The notes beneath the pieces were generated by a model, which saw nothing but the letters and a program-made list of their open reading frames with translations, was not told the DNA's origin and made no database searches. From Aerococcus mictus (GTDB taxonomy: Bacteria > Bacillota > Bacilli > Lactobacillales > Aerococcaceae), in the NCBI RefSeq assembly GCF_003286595.3, contig NZ_CP132985.1, forward strand, positions 496,001-560,000: a stretch of DNA of 64,000 nucleotides, written 5' to 3'. Both the position numbers and the translations under genes were made by a program. Positions 44,308 to 54,454 of this stretch are shown piece by piece. Within the stretch, counting starts at the first letter, position 1. Each line of letters starts with the position of its first letter.

Positions 44308-45102
44308 TTGGATTTAAATAAACGTGCCCAATTGGTGAGACAGTGGATTTACCAAGCTGCTGATCAGATTCATGAAGGCTTGAAGAATCCCTTGATCGTT
44401 CAAACCAAGTCCAATCCTAAAGACCTAGTGACTAATCTCGATCAATCGACCGAAAAATTTATCCGCAGTCAGATTAAGGCCCACTTTCCTCAAGATAAGA
44501 TCTTAGGTGAAGAGGGGGGACAAGGCCAGATTGACAGCTTGGAAGGACCAGTCTGGATCATTGATCCCATTGATGGAACCACAAATTTTGTCTGCCAGCA
44601 TAATCACTTTGCTATTATGGTGGCTTTTGCCTTGGACGGGGATGTCCAACTTGGCGCCATCTATGACGTGATGAATGACGATTATTTTTCAGCTGTCAAG
44701 GGCCAAGGAATCCAACGTAATGGACAACCCTATCAAGTCCCTTATGACGACTTAGCGATTAGTGAGAGTCTGATCGCCCTCAACCGACAAATCTTACTCG
44801 ATGACCACTACCACGCTAAAGACCTGGTCAGTCAGTCTCTAGGGATTCGCTACAACGGCAGTGCGGGTTTGGAAATCCTCAATGTCTTAAAAGGGGAGCT
44901 GTCCCTATATGCTGCCTTAGCTCTCAAGCCCTGGGACTTAGCGGCAGGGGTGGCCCTAGTCAATGAAAGTCCTTTGAAACTGACCCAGCTCGATGGCCAA
45001 GCCCTTAATCTCATGCAAGCCAATGCTTCTGTGATTGCCTATCCTAGCGCCTATCAAACCTTCCGTGACCTCTATGAACGCTCAGTGCAGGAAGACGACT
45101 AG
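44308..45102 (+). CDS. Inositol monophosphatase family protein (YktC-like)
   Basis: 264-aa metal-dependent phosphatase of the FIG superfamily. Metal-site motifs: GEEGG, DPIDGTTNFV and the C-terminal WDLAAG. The TTG at 44308 is preferred because AAAGGAGGTAA lies eight bases upstream; the in-frame ATG at 44275 precedes that site and would not be served by it. The substrate could be inositol phosphate or another sugar phosphate or nucleotide; not determinable here. Neighbour of UPF0223 and typA, a conserved order. Confidence 0.9.
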   Translation: MDLNKRAQLVRQWIYQAADQIHEGLKNPLIVQTKSNPKDLVTNLDQSTEKFIRSQIKAHFPQDKILGEEGGQGQIDSLEGPVWIIDPIDGTTNFVCQHNHFAIMVAFALDGDVQLGAIYDVMNDDYFSAVKGQGIQRNGQPYQVPYDDLAISESLIALNRQILLDDHYHAKDLVSQSLGIRYNGSAGLEILNVLKGELSLYAALALKPWDLAAGVALVNESPLKLTQLDGQALNLMQANASVIAYPSAYQTFRDLYERSVQEDD

Positions 45103-45167
45103 GGAAGTCGCTCTTGTCCATCAGTTGTAAAATTTGCTTTCGTTTGAATGAAGTCAAACGGATAGAG

Positions 45168-45200
45168 CCTAGTTTTTTCCCAACTGATAAAAAAACTAGG
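45168..45200. terminator. Perfect inverted repeat before typA
   Basis: CCTAGTTTTTT (45168-45178) and AAAAAACTAGG (45190-45200) are exact complements separated by 11 bases. T and A runs inside the stem suggest a bidirectional terminator or transcript-end hairpin. A second small hairpin CGTTTGA/TCAAACG lies just before it. Confidence 0.6.
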
Positions 45201-45304
45201 ATTTTAGACAGATGAGTGTTACAATGAATCGTCTGTAAAAACCAAAAGCATTAACAGAAAATCAAAACAAGTTCATTATTATTTTGTTTGGAGGAATTAA
45301 AATA

Positions 45305-47143
45305 ATGGGAAATCGCAATGATATTCGTAACGTCGCAATTATTGCTCACGTTGACCACGGGAAGACAACGTTGGTGAACCAACTCTTAGAAGAATCAGAT
45401 ACACTGGATGAGCGTACCCAGCTGGCTGACCGTGCCATGGATTCCAATGCGATTGAACGTGAACGCGGAATTACTATCTTAGCCAAGAATACCGCGGTGA
45501 ATTATAAGGGCACCCGGATTAACATCATGGACACCCCAGGCCACGCCGACTTCGGTGGCGAGGTTGAACGGATTATGACTATGGTGGATGGCGTGGTTTT
45601 AGTGGTGGACGCCTTTGAAGGGACCATGCCTCAAACCCGTTTCGTCCTACAAAAGGCCTTTGAAGCGGGTAAACCAGCTGTGGTTGTGGTGAATAAAATT
45701 GATAAACCCGCAGCCCGTCCCTTAGAAGTGGTTGACGAAGTCTTAGACCTCTTCATTGAATTGGGGGCTGATGAGAGCCAAATTGAATTCCCGGTCGTTT
45801 ATGCTTCCGCTGTGAACGGGACTTCAAGTTTAGCTCCTGATCCTGAAAAACAAGAAAAAACCATGGATCCACTCTTTGATAGTATTCTGGAAAACATTCC
45901 TGCTCCAGAAGATAATGAAGATGAACCCCTCCAATTCCAAGTCTGCATGCTCGATTATAATGACTATGTCGGACGTATCGGAGTGGGCCGGGTCTTCCGG
46001 GGAACCATTCGAGTGGGCGATACCGTGACCTTAAACAAGTTAGACGGTAGTCAAAAGAACTTCCGGGTTACTAAATTATTCGGTTATCTCGGTTTAGACC
46101 GGATTGAAATCGATGAAGCCAAGGCCGGTGACATTATTGCCGTTTCTGGGATGGAAGACATCTACGTGGGTGAAACCGTGACCGATACCGAAGTCCAAGA
46201 AAAACTACCACCTTTACACATTGATGAACCAACCCTACAAATGACCTTCTTAACTAACGACTCACCATTTGCTGGTCGTGAAGGCGATAAGGTGACTGCA
46301 CGCAAGATTGAAGAACGTTTGAAATATGAACTTCATACTGACGTTTCCTTACGGGTTGAAGATACTGACCAACCAGACCAATGGGTGGTTTCTGGTCGTG
46401 GGGAACTCCACCTGTCCATCTTGATTGAAAACATGCGTCGTGAAGGCTTTGAACTACAAGTGTCACGGCCAAAAGTTATTCGCAAGGTTATTGACGGAGT
46501 AGAATGTGAACCCTTTGAAGCCGTACAAATCGATACCCCAGAAGAATACCAAGGTGCCGTGATTCAATCCTTAAATGAACGTCACGGGACCATGCGTAAT
46601 ATGGAAAACACTGGCCGAGGAACCGCTCGCTTAGAATACTTAGTACCTTCCCGGGGCATGATTGGTTACTCTACTGAATTTGTACAAATGACCCATGGTT
46701 ACGGGATCTTAAACCATACCTTTGAACAATACCAAGCTGTCATTAAGGAAGAAATTGGTGGCCGTCGTAATGGGGCCTTAGTTTCTACCGAAACTGGTAA
46801 GGCAACCACTTACGGGATCATGCAGGTTGAAGACCGCGGAACTATCTTTGTTGAACCAGGGACCGAAGTCTATGAAGGGATGATTGTCGGAGAAAATGCC
46901 CGTGAAGCGGACATTGACGTGAATATTGTTCGTTCTAAGAACTTAACTAACGTCCGTTCCGCAACCAAGGACCAAACCGCTACCATCAAGGCACCACGGA
47001 TCCTAAACCTGGAACAATCGCTTGAATTTATGGATGACGATGAATACTGTGAAGTGACTCCAGAAAATGTTCGTCTCCGTAAACAAATCCTGAATAAGAG
47101 CGAACGGGCTCGTTACAACAAACGTAAAAAGAAAAATGACTAA
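45305..47143 (+). CDS. typA: Ribosome-associated GTPase TypA/BipA
   Basis: Translational GTPase of the EF-G group involved in ribosome assembly and stress adaptation. 612 aa. G1 AHVDHGKTT (14-22), switch [17 protein letters not shown]4 NKID, then domain II, EF-G-like domain III/V and the BipA C-terminal domain. ATG 45305 is chosen behind GGAGGAATT; the in-frame start at 45284 lies upstream of it. Strongly conserved neighbour of ftsW and pyc. Confidence 0.97.
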   Translation: MGNRNDIRNVAIIAHVDHGKTTLVNQLLEESDTLDERTQLADRAMDSNAIERERGITILAKNTAVNYKGTRINIMDTPGHADFGGEVERIMTMVDGVVLVVDAFEGTMPQTRFVLQKAFEAGKPAVVVVNKIDKPAARPLEVVDEVLDLFIELGADESQIEFPVVYASAVNGTSSLAPDPEKQEKTMDPLFDSILENIPAPEDNEDEPLQFQVCMLDYNDYVGRIGVGRVFRGTIRVGDTVTLNKLDGSQKNFRVTKLFGYLGLDRIEIDEAKAGDIIAVSGMEDIYVGETVTDTEVQEKLPPLHIDEPTLQMTFLTNDSPFAGREGDKVTARKIEERLKYELHTDVSLRVEDTDQPDQWVVSGRGELHLSILIENMRREGFELQVSRPKVIRKVIDGVECEPFEAVQIDTPEEYQGAVIQSLNERHGTMRNMENTGRGTARLEYLVPSRGMIGYSTEFVQMTHGYGILNHTFEQYQAVIKEEIGGRRNGALVSTETGKATTYGIMQVEDRGTIFVEPGTEVYEGMIVGENAREADIDVNIVRSKNLTNVRSATKDQTATIKAPRILNLEQSLEFMDDDEYCEVTPENVRLRKQILNKSERARYNKRKKKND

Positions 47144-47303
47144 GCATGCTGATTGAAGCGGACTAGTCGAATAAAGGTTGAGACTTTTGTCTTGGCCTTT
47201 TTCTTTTGGTCTCATTATTTTTCATGTTAGCTATGCTATAATTGAAAAATAGGTCAGCATGTAATCTTTAATTTATAGAATATAATCAATGAGGAGCGTT
47301 TTG

Positions 47304-48584
47304 ATGCGATTGATTCATTCAGCTAGTCAAGGCAAGGCTAGCCAAGCAAAATCCAATAAAAAAAGTAAAAAGGCCAGAAAAAAAGCGAAATTTTCCCATC
47401 CGATTTTTCAAAACTTTTCCTGGGGTTTAAATCAGCATATCCTGATTCCTAGTTTTCTCTTGCTGGTGCTCGGTCTGATTGGGGTCTTTTCGGCTTCCAG
47501 TTACCGGTCCCTCCAAGAAACCGGCTATGAATCGGCCACCACTTATATTGTCCGCCAGGTTGTTTTTGCCTTCATTGGGACAGTTGTTGGCTTAGTGACT
47601 TATCGCTTTAAGCCTGATTATTTCAGAAAACCCAAGTTCAGAAGTGGCTTGCTCTTAGTAATGACAGTGCTTCTCCTGGTGGTGCGTTTCCTGATGCCAG
47701 CCATTAATGGGGCCAAGGGTTGGATTATTTTGGGACCGATTTCGATTCAACCGGTCGAATTTCTTAAGCCCGTGATGATTCTGCTCTGGGCCGACTACCT
47801 AGACCGCCACCGCCTGGCAATCTTGAATAAGGGCTTCTTTAAGACGGTGAAGGCCAACTTGGTCCTTCCTTTGGCCTTATTTTTCTGGCTGGGGCTGGTC
47901 CTCACTTTCCCAGATACTGGGGGAGTCCTCTTATTAGGCTTAATCTTAGGGGGCATGACCTTAGCGTCAGGAATTTCCAGTAAGTATACCCTCAGAACCC
48001 TGGGACTAGGTGCCTTAGCCTATGTCCTCGTGATCGGACTTTTGAACCTCTTCGATTTTTCGGGTTCAGGGGACGTCAACTATCGGATCCAACGCTTTAT
48101 TTCCTTTACTGATCCCTTCAAAGTCGCCAAGAGCTCGGGACTGCAACTAGTCAACTCCTTCTATGCCTTAGCCATGGGCGGTTTACTGGGGCAAGGGCCG
48201 GGCAACAGTATCCAAAAGACCGGCTACCTGCCTGAAGCCCATACCGACTTTATCATGGCGATCATCGGAGAGGAGTACGGCTTTATCGGCCTCTTTGTAA
48301 TCTTGGCCCTCTATTTCTATCTCACTTTTTATATCTTTTACCGGGCTAAGAAAATTCAAAATAACTTCTACCAATTAGTCATGATTGGTGTGGGTTTCTA
48401 TTTTCTCAGCCAGGCCATTGTCAACCTGGGCGGGATCACTGGTCTTATCCCCATTACCGGGGTTACCTTCCCCTTTATTTCCTACGGGGGTTCCTCAATC
48501 ATGACAACTGGAATTATGGTAGGTTTGGCCCTAGCCATTGACTACCGTAACCGCCGCATGATGCTTACTCAACAGCTTTCTTAA
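47304..48584 (+). CDS. ftsW: FtsW/RodA family peptidoglycan glycosyltransferase
   Basis: 426-aa polytopic SEDS protein (about ten membrane helices) that polymerises lipid II; by its place between typA and pyc it is the division-type FtsW. A basic, lysine-rich N-terminal tail of about 30 residues is followed by the first helix. The hallmark PITGVTFPFISYGGSS is near the C-terminus. ATG 47304 is preferred, seven bases after GAGGAG. Confidence 0.92.
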   Translation: MRLIHSASQGKASQAKSNKKSKKARKKAKFSHPIFQNFSWGLNQHILIPSFLLLVLGLIGVFSASSYRSLQETGYESATTYIVRQVVFAFIGTVVGLVTYRFKPDYFRKPKFRSGLLLVMTVLLLVVRFLMPAINGAKGWIILGPISIQPVEFLKPVMILLWADYLDRHRLAILNKGFFKTVKANLVLPLALFFWLGLVLTFPDTGGVLLLGLILGGMTLASGISSKYTLRTLGLGALAYVLVIGLLNLFDFSGSGDVNYRIQRFISFTDPFKVAKSSGLQLVNSFYALAMGGLLGQGPGNSIQKTGYLPEAHTDFIMAIIGEEYGFIGLFVILALYFYLTFYIFYRAKKIQNNFYQLVMIGVGFYFLSQAIVNLGGITGLIPITGVTFPFISYGGSSIMTTGIMVGLALAIDYRNRRMMLTQQLS

Positions 48585-48660
48585 TTTCTTGTGTTATAAT
48601 GAGGCTATTATAACCGCTTTCATAGGCAAAGCTGATTCAAGCATTAACGGAGGGAATATT

Positions 48661-51600
48661 ATGATTAAAAAAGTCTTAGTCGCCAACCGTGGCGAGATTG
48701 CGATTCGGGTCTTTCGGGCCTGCTATGAATTAGGCATTGAAACTGTGGCTATTTTCGCCCGTGAAGATGAAACTAGTGTCCACCGTTTTAAGGCTGATGA
48801 ATCCTACCTGGTTGGCGCCGGCAAGAAACCTGTTGATGCCTATTTAGATATTGAAGATATTATCCGCATTGCTAAGGAAACTCAGGCTGATGCCATTCAT
48901 CCCGGCTATGGTTTTCTCTCTGAAAACCAAGAATTTGCTAGTCGCTGCCGGGAAGAGGGGATTATCTTCATTGGACCAAATACCGATACCCTAGACATGT
49001 TTGGGGACAAGATTAAGGCCAAGGTTGCTGCCCATCAGGCGGGCATCCAAGAAGTTCCCGGGACTGAAGGGGACGTGGAATCGGTTGAAGAGGTCAAGGC
49101 TTTTGCTAAGAAGGCTGGCTATCCGATTATGGTCAAAGCTGCTCTAGGTGGCGGTGGCCGGGGGATGCGGGTAGTCCGCTCTGACGATGAAGTGGAAGAA
49201 GCCTATCATACCGCTAAAAGTGAAGCCAAGACTGCCTTTGGTTCCGATGAAATTTATGCGGAAAAATACATTGAAAACCCTAAGCATATTGAAGTCCAAA
49301 TCTTAGGTGACCAAGCCGGTAATGTGGTCCACCTATGGGAACGGGACTGTTCGATCCAGCGTCGCCACCAAAAAGTGGTGGAAATGGCGCCATCCGTTTC
49401 CTTAGACCATGACTTAAGACTACGGATCTGTGAAGCCGCTCGGCAATTGATGGAGAATGTGAATTATGTTAATGCGGGGACCGTTGAATTCCTGGTTTCT
49501 GGTGATGATTTCTACTTTATTGAAGTCAATCCCCGGGTCCAAGTGGAACATACGGTCAGTGAAGAAATAACCGGTATCGACATTGTCCAAGCTCAGATCC
49601 AAATCGCAGCAGGGAAGACTTTAGCAGAGATAGGAATTCCCAAGCAGGAGGCTATGCCCTTAATTGGCTATTCCATCCAATGTCGGATCACGACGGAAGA
49701 CCCTGCCAATCATTTCTTCCCTGATACCGGGAAAATTAATACTTACCGGTCACCGGGTGGATTTGGTCTACGGTTAGACGCTGGGAATGGTTATACCAAT
49801 ACTGAGGTTTCGCCTTATTATGATTCCCTGTTAACCAAGTTGGTTTCCCATTCGATGACCTTTGAAGATGCGGTGCGGAAGATGGTCCGGGGCCTAAGGG
49901 AATACCGGATTCGGGGTGTCCACAATAATATTCCATTCCTAATGAATGTGCTCACCCATCCGACCTTTACCAGTGGTCAAGCCACCACTACCTTTATTGA
50001 CAATACCCCCGAACTTTTCGACTTCCCTAAGGAGCGTAACCGCGACCGGGGCAATAAGATCCTCCAATATATTGGGGACACGACCGTCAATGGTTTTCCA
50101 GGCTTACAACAAAAAGATAAGCCCCACTACCGTCCGGCTCATATCCCTGACTTAGAAGCAGTCTCCTTAGACCGACCAACCGCTAAACAGGTTCTCGATC
50201 AAGAGGGCGTGTCAGGCGTGCAAAGTTATATCCATGACAGCAAGGAAGTTCTCCTAACCGAAACTACCATGCGAGACGCTCACCAAAGTCTGATCGCGAC
50301 CCGGATGCGGACCCGCGACATGCTCAAGGCAGCTGAACAAATGGAGGTGGCTAATCCGGCCATCTTCTCCCAAGAAGTCTGGGGCGGGGCGACCTTTGAC
50401 ACGGCCTACCGCTTCTTAACGGAAGATCCTTGGGTACGTTTAGAAAAACTCCGTCGGGCTATGCCCAATACCCTCCTGCAAATGCTCTTTAGAGGATCTA
50501 ATGCCGTGGGCTATACCGCTTATCCGGACAATGTCCTCCGAGCATTTATTAAACAAGCGGCTGAAACGGGGATCGATGTCTTTCGAATCTTTGACAGTTT
50601 GAACTGGTCCAAGCAAATTGAACGCCCCTTGGAATTTGTCAAGGAAACTGGAAAGATTGCCGAAGCCGCCATGTGTTACACCGGAGATATCCTAGACCCT
50701 AACCGCAGCAAGTATGACCTCAATTACTATGTCAACTTAGCCAAGGATCTCCAAACCATGGGCGCTGACATTATCGCTATTAAGGACATGGCGGGGCTCT
50801 TGAAGCCGCAAGCCGCCTATGTCTTGATTTCTGAATTAAAAGATAAAATCGATGTGCCAATCCATCTCCATACCCATGACACTTCGGGTAATGGAATTAT
50901 GATGTATTCCGAAGCAGTTCGTGCGGGCATTGATATTGTGGACGTGGCCACGTCAGCCTTCTCCTCAACCACCAGCCAGCCAAGTATGACCAGTTTCTAT
51001 TATGCTTTGGAACATAATGACCGCAAGCCAACGATTAATGTGAAGAACGCCCAAGCCATGAACCAATACTGGTCAAGTGTGCGGACTTATTATGAAGACT
51101 TTGCTTCCGGATTAAAAACCCCAGAAACCGAAATTTACCGGACCGAAATGCCAGGGGGCCAATATACCAACCTCCAACAACAAGCCGCTTCCGTAGGCTT
51201 AGGGGACCGCTGGGAAGAAGTCAAGGTCATGTACCACGATGTCAACTTGCTCTTTGGTGATATCGTTAAGGTGACACCATCTTCTAAGGTGGTTGGTGAT
51301 ATGGCCCTTTTTATGGTTCAAAATGACCTATCCATTGAAGACTTCTACAAAAAAGGGAAGACCATCGATTTCCCTGATTCCGTGATTGAATTCTTCCAAG
51401 GCAAGTTGGGTCAACCTGCGGGCGGTTTCCCAGCGGATGTCCGGGATATCATCCTCAAAGGGGCTGACTATACGGAAGAACGCCCAGGAGACCTCTTAGA
51501 ACCGGTTGATTTCGACCAAGTCAAAGAAGAATTAAGCGAAAAATTGGGCGATGAGGTCGACAAGAAAGACGTGCTCGGCTATCTCATGTATCCTAAAGTC

Positions 51601-52095
51601 TTCACCGATTACCGGGAGAAGATTGCTCGTTACAGTGACATCTCGAATGTCGATACGCCGACCTTCTTCAATGGCATGCGGCAAGGCGAAACCATTACCG
51701 TTGAAATTGAAAAGGGCAAGGTCCTCCTTATTCGCCTGATTGAAATTGGGGAAGCCGACCATTCCGGTCAGCGGATTATCTATTTCGACTTGAATGGTCA
51801 ACGGCGGGAAATTGCTGTCCAAGACGCCCACTACACCAATGTGGTGGCTAGTCGTCCCAAGGCAGACACCAATAACCCTAACCACATTGCAGCAACCATG
51901 CCCGGGTCGATTCTCAAGGTAGAAATCAGTGAAGGCGACCATGTCAGTGCTGGCCAAGTGGTCTTAGTGACTGAAGCCATGAAGATGGAAACCACGATCA
52001 AGGCACCGAAAGCCGGCAAGGTCCGCCAAGTCACTGTCCAAGCGGGCGAACAAGTTGAAATCGGAGACCTACTCATTGAATTAGAAACTGAATAA
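48661..52095 (+). CDS. pyc: Pyruvate carboxylase
   Basis: Biotin enzyme that makes oxaloacetate from pyruvate and bicarbonate. 1144 aa in the expected order: biotin carboxylase (about 1-450, with GGGGRGMR and EVNPRVQVEHTV), carboxyltransferase (about 530-800, with TTMRDAHQSLIATRMR), and the C-terminal biotin carrier with K1108 in EAMKM. ATG 48661 follows GGAGGGAAT; the ORF extends further upstream but without a site. ftsW-pyc adjacency is common in Listeria and staphylococci. With pdh in the same window it completes the pyruvate branch point. Confidence 0.97.
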   Translation: MIKKVLVANRGEIAIRVFRACYELGIETVAIFAREDETSVHRFKADESYLVGAGKKPVDAYLDIEDIIRIAKETQADAIHPGYGFLSENQEFASRCREEGIIFIGPNTDTLDMFGDKIKAKVAAHQAGIQEVPGTEGDVESVEEVKAFAKKAGYPIMVKAALGGGGRGMRVVRSDDEVEEAYHTAKSEAKTAFGSDEIYAEKYIENPKHIEVQILGDQAGNVVHLWERDCSIQRRHQKVVEMAPSVSLDHDLRLRICEAARQLMENVNYVNAGTVEFLVSGDDFYFIEVNPRVQVEHTVSEEITGIDIVQAQIQIAAGKTLAEIGIPKQEAMPLIGYSIQCRITTEDPANHFFPDTGKINTYRSPGGFGLRLDAGNGYTNTEVSPYYDSLLTKLVSHSMTFEDAVRKMVRGLREYRIRGVHNNIPFLMNVLTHPTFTSGQATTTFIDNTPELFDFPKERNRDRGNKILQYIGDTTVNGFPGLQQKDKPHYRPAHIPDLEAVSLDRPTAKQVLDQEGVSGVQSYIHDSKEVLLTETTMRDAHQSLIATRMRTRDMLKAAEQMEVANPAIFSQEVWGGATFDTAYRFLTEDPWVRLEKLRRAMPNTLLQMLFRGSNAVGYTAYPDNVLRAFIKQAAETGIDVFRIFDSLNWSKQIERPLEFVKETGKIAEAAMCYTGDILDPNRSKYDLNYYVNLAKDLQTMGADIIAIKDMAGLLKPQAAYVLISELKDKIDVPIHLHTHDTSGNGIMMYSEAVRAGIDIVDVATSAFSSTTSQPSMTSFYYALEHNDRKPTINVKNAQAMNQYWSSVRTYYEDFASGLKTPETEIYRTEMPGGQYTNLQQQAASVGLGDRWEEVKVMYHDVNLLFGDIVKVTPSSKVVGDMALFMVQNDLSIEDFYKKGKTIDFPDSVIEFFQGKLGQPAGGFPADVRDIILKGADYTEERPGDLLEPVDFDQVKEELSEKLGDEVDKKDVLGYLMYPKVFTDYREKIARYSDISNVDTPTFFNGMRQGETITVEIEKGKVLLIRLIEIGEADHSGQRIIYFDLNGQRREIAVQDAHYTNVVASRPKADTNNPNHIAATMPGSILKVEISEGDHVSAGQVVLVTEAMKMETTIKAPKAGKVRQVTVQAGEQVEIGDLLIELETE

Positions 52096-52130
52096 GACAA
52101 TAATAACTTCAAAGAAAGGAGCCTGGTGCC

Positions 52131-52439
52131 ATGACCAATTCTCATACCCAACGGCAAGAACTCGTCGTCTGGTTGAATTCTACCCAAAAAACTCGGCAAT
52201 TGAAACGCTATGGCTACCTTCACTACCTAAATAAGGAACGCAAATATGCCATCCTTTATGTCGATAAGGACCAGGTAGAAGATGCCATCGAGGGACTCAA
52301 AAAAGTCCGCCAAGTCATCAAAGTCACTGTTTCTCCCAAAGCGACCATTAATATGGATTTTACAGTGGCCTTGGAAGGCGAAGAAGACCGCGCCAAAGTC
52401 ATCAAGGAGTTTGAAGACTTTATCTATCCACCGAAATAA
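52131..52439 (+). CDS. ylbG: YlbG family protein (UPF0298, DUF2129)
   Basis: 102-aa cytosolic protein with the family stretch LKRYGYLHYLNKERKYAILY and the C-terminal FEDFIYPPK. Function unknown. In Firmicutes ylbG is normally followed at once by rsmD; here about 3.2 kb with two surface protein genes separates them. Start ATG 52131 behind AAAGGAG. Confidence 0.92.
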   Translation: MTNSHTQRQELVVWLNSTQKTRQLKRYGYLHYLNKERKYAILYVDKDQVEDAIEGLKKVRQVIKVTVSPKATINMDFTVALEGEEDRAKVIKEFEDFIYPPK

Positions 52440-52445
52440 ACAAGT

Positions 52446-52478
52446 CAACGTAGCAGGAAATCTGCTGCGTTTTTTTAT
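52446..52478 (+). terminator. Intrinsic terminator after ylbG
   Basis: ACGTAGCAG / CTGCTGCGT with loop GAAAT and a TTTTTT tail. The rest of the gap to 52736 is very AT-rich with no gene visible. Confidence 0.85.
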
Positions 52479-52736
52479 TTATTTGAAAATAAAAGTTAAC
52501 GTAAAGCTAAATAAAGTTATAAGAAAACTTACAATGTCAGTGATGTTGATCCAATGATGACAATTGTCATAAAAATGTAATTTATTTAATAATTTCTATT
52601 GAAATACACAAATTGCTTGCCATGAATGGTTTTTATCGTGTCATATTTTAGTAATTTTATAAAATATGATTAAATTGTGAATTTTATGTGCTTTATTCAT
52701 ACAAAAAATAAAAATATCTGTTAAAATAAGAGATAT

Positions 52737-52766
52737 GAGGGAGAGCGGTGATAAAATTTTGCACGG
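52737..52766 (+). repeat. 5' arm of inverted repeat bounding surface protein gene A
   Basis: Starts GAGGGAGAG and ends ATTTTGCACG. It is matched in inverse complement by 54081-54105, just before the terminator of the same gene, with about 23 of 25 bases complementary plus two small gaps. It lies about 10 bp after a -10-like TAAAAT (52722-52727), so it should be at the very 5' end of the mRNA. Confidence 0.8.
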
Positions 52767-52822
52767 TAATCACAGCTTATAAGAAAGCTGAAATTCTTTA
52801 CTAGTGCACTGGCAAAGAAAGA
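52759..52822 (+). promoter_or_regulatory. Conserved structured leader, copy A
   Basis: TGCAC (52760-52764) can pair with GTGCA (52804-52808), enclosing a hairpin CAGCTT/AAGCTG (52773-52790). ATTCTTTACTAGTGCACTGG followed by CAAAGAAA is identical in the leader of gene B, although the hairpin between differs. TTCTTT/AAAGAA offers an alternative stem presenting the palindrome AGTGCACT in its loop. Confidence 0.65.
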
Positions 52823-52895
52823 TAAATATTAAATATAACAATTACTTAACGTAGTGTATCTATCACTCAATTTTGTAATGGGAGGTCAATAGATT

Positions 52896-54029
52896 ATGAA
52901 AGACTTGAAAAAATTATTATTAGGCGCAGCGGCTACAACCGCAGCAGCTGGTGTATTCTTCGCTTCTGATGCTGCAGTTGCTCAAGCAGATGCATATGTA
53001 ACTCCAGTTGATGAAAACGGTAATGTTATTCTTGGTGGAAACCCAGATGTAAACCCAGCAGAAAATACAGAAAATACAACTGAAACTCCAGATGTAAAAC
53101 CTGTTGAAGAAGACAATTCTTCAAACTTGTTTAAACCAGGTGTAGATAAAGATGGAGTACCTACAAGCGTTTCTGGTAATGAAGCTGTTGAACAACCAGA
53201 AGAAGTTGCAGAAGAAGACCCATACCACTCACCATATGAATATGAAGCAGAAACTAAAGAAGCTGCTATCGAAATTGGTGAAGCTATGCTTAAACGTTCT
53301 GAATTAGAAGGAACTGCTTTAGCAGAAGTTAATAACCATGTTGATGCTGTTCAAACTGCTTCAGGTAAATGGGCTCCACAATTCAGCTATGTAGAAAAAG
53401 AAGAAACTCCAGCTGAAGAAAATGAAAAACCAGCAGAAGAAACCGAAAAAACCTTAGAAGATCTCTTTGACTTTAGCGGTTTAGCAGAAGAAAATGAAAA
53501 ACCTGCTGAAGAAACTCCAGCAGAAGACACCGAAGAACCTGCTGAAGAAACTGAAAAATCATTAGAAGATCTCTTTGACTTTAGTGGTTTAGTAGAAGAA
53601 GATCCAGAATTTGAATTCGATCCAGATAAAGCATATGACACCTTAGCAGACGCTTTCGTAGCTGCAGAAACTGCAATCAAGAATGATCCAGTAAACGAAG
53701 GCTACGACATTCAAGTAGGTGCAGATGGCAAATACTACATCCAATTACAAGTAGAAGCTAATACTGAATTAGAAGATCTCTTTGACTTCAGCAAACTTGA
53801 AAAAGAAGACAAAGACGAAAAAGCTGAAGAAACTGAAAAAGATGGTAAGAAAGAAGATCCTAAAGTTGTAGTAGCTAACGAAAAAGACCAAAAAGCTGAT
53901 AAAGAAGCTAAAGCTGAAAAAGCTAACGCTAAATTACCAGCTACTGGTGTAGTTGCTGGTTCTGTTGCTGGCTTAGGTGTTGCTTTAATTGCTGCTGGTT
54001 CAGCACTATCTTTCCGTCGTCGTAAATAA
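52896..54029 (+). CDS. LPXTG cell-wall-anchored surface protein A
   Basis: 377 aa. Signal peptide MKDLKKLLLGAAATTAAAG..., cleaved probably near VAQADA. The sorting signal is L347-P-A-T-G351, a hydrophobic stretch and RRRK, so sortase should attach it to peptidoglycan. The middle holds a SSNLFKPGVDKDGVP segment, a domain beginning DPYHSPYEYEAETKEAA shared with protein B, an acidic Glu/Pro/Thr region with three copies of LEDLFDFSxL (about residues 188, 224 and 293), and a domain with GYDIQVGADGKYYIQL. Strong GGGAGGTCAAT site. Codons are AT-ending and lysine/glutamate rich, suggesting high expression. Ligand unknown. Confidence 0.92.
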   Translation: MKDLKKLLLGAAATTAAAGVFFASDAAVAQADAYVTPVDENGNVILGGNPDVNPAENTENTTETPDVKPVEEDNSSNLFKPGVDKDGVPTSVSGNEAVEQPEEVAEEDPYHSPYEYEAETKEAAIEIGEAMLKRSELEGTALAEVNNHVDAVQTASGKWAPQFSYVEKEETPAEENEKPAEETEKTLEDLFDFSGLAEENEKPAEETPAEDTEEPAEETEKSLEDLFDFSGLVEEDPEFEFDPDKAYDTLADAFVAAETAIKNDPVNEGYDIQVGADGKYYIQLQVEANTELEDLFDFSKLEKEDKDEKAEETEKDGKKEDPKVVVANEKDQKADKEAKAEKANAKLPATGVVAGSVAGLGVALIAAGSALSFRRRK

Positions 54030-54057
54030 TTAACTAGCTCTTAAGGGAATAGTTAAT
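54029..54057 (+). other. Stem-loop directly after stop codon of gene A
   Basis: ATTAACTA (54029-54036) pairs with TAGTTAAT (54050-54057) and has CTTAAG in the loop. The same stem-loop follows gene B. Confidence 0.65.
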
Positions 54058-54080
54058 AATATCTTAATTGCTTAAAAAAG

Positions 54081-54105
54081 CGTGCAAAATATCATACTCT
54101 CCCTC
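54081..54105 (-). repeat. 3' arm of inverted repeat bounding gene A
   Basis: CGTGCAAAAT to ACTCTCCCTC, the inverse complement of 52737-52765 with small gaps. It ends six bases before the terminator stem. Confidence 0.8.
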
Positions 54106-54110
54106 TACTG

Positions 54111-54141
54111 AACCTTGGTGCTTTGGCGCCAAGGTTTTTTT
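54111..54141 (+). terminator. Intrinsic terminator of surface protein gene A
   Basis: AACCTTGG (54111-54118) / CCAAGGTT (54129-54136) and a T run. The remaining 54142-54390 is AT-rich with no gene. Confidence 0.88.
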
Positions 54142-54390
54142 GTAGTCTATAGTATCTAGGGGGTGATGAGAATTAATAGTTCTTTATCAAAACTTTTTTG
54201 CTTAAAATTTTAAAAATCATAAAAAGAAATAGAAATAAAGGATAACTTTGTTAAATTAATATTTCTGTAATTAAATTGTAAATTTTGTAAATATAGATCA
54301 TAATCCTTGTTAATACTAGCTTTATTGTGTCAAAAATATGAAATATTAGCCAGAAAACGCAAAAAGTGTGAATATTTTACGAAGTATAAC

Positions 54391-54418
54391 TTGAATATAA
54401 TTGAATATGTACTAAAAT
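54391..54418 (+). promoter_or_regulatory. Candidate promoter of surface protein gene B
   Basis: TTGAAT (54391-54396), 16 bp, TAAAAT (54413-54418), ten bases before the 5' inverted-repeat arm. The same -10 element precedes gene A, where the -35 is weak. GTGTCA and a TGTGAAT tract about 85 and 45 bp upstream of the -10 recur before both genes. Confidence 0.55.
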
Positions 54419-54427
54419 TAATTTATA

Positions 54428-54454
54428 GAGGGAGATAAAAAATTTACTTGCACG
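54428..54454 (+). repeat. 5' arm of inverted repeat bounding surface protein gene B
   Basis: GAGGGAGATAAAA to CTTGCACG; complementary to 55475-55499. It is preceded by TA, as the partner arm is followed by TA. Confidence 0.8.
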
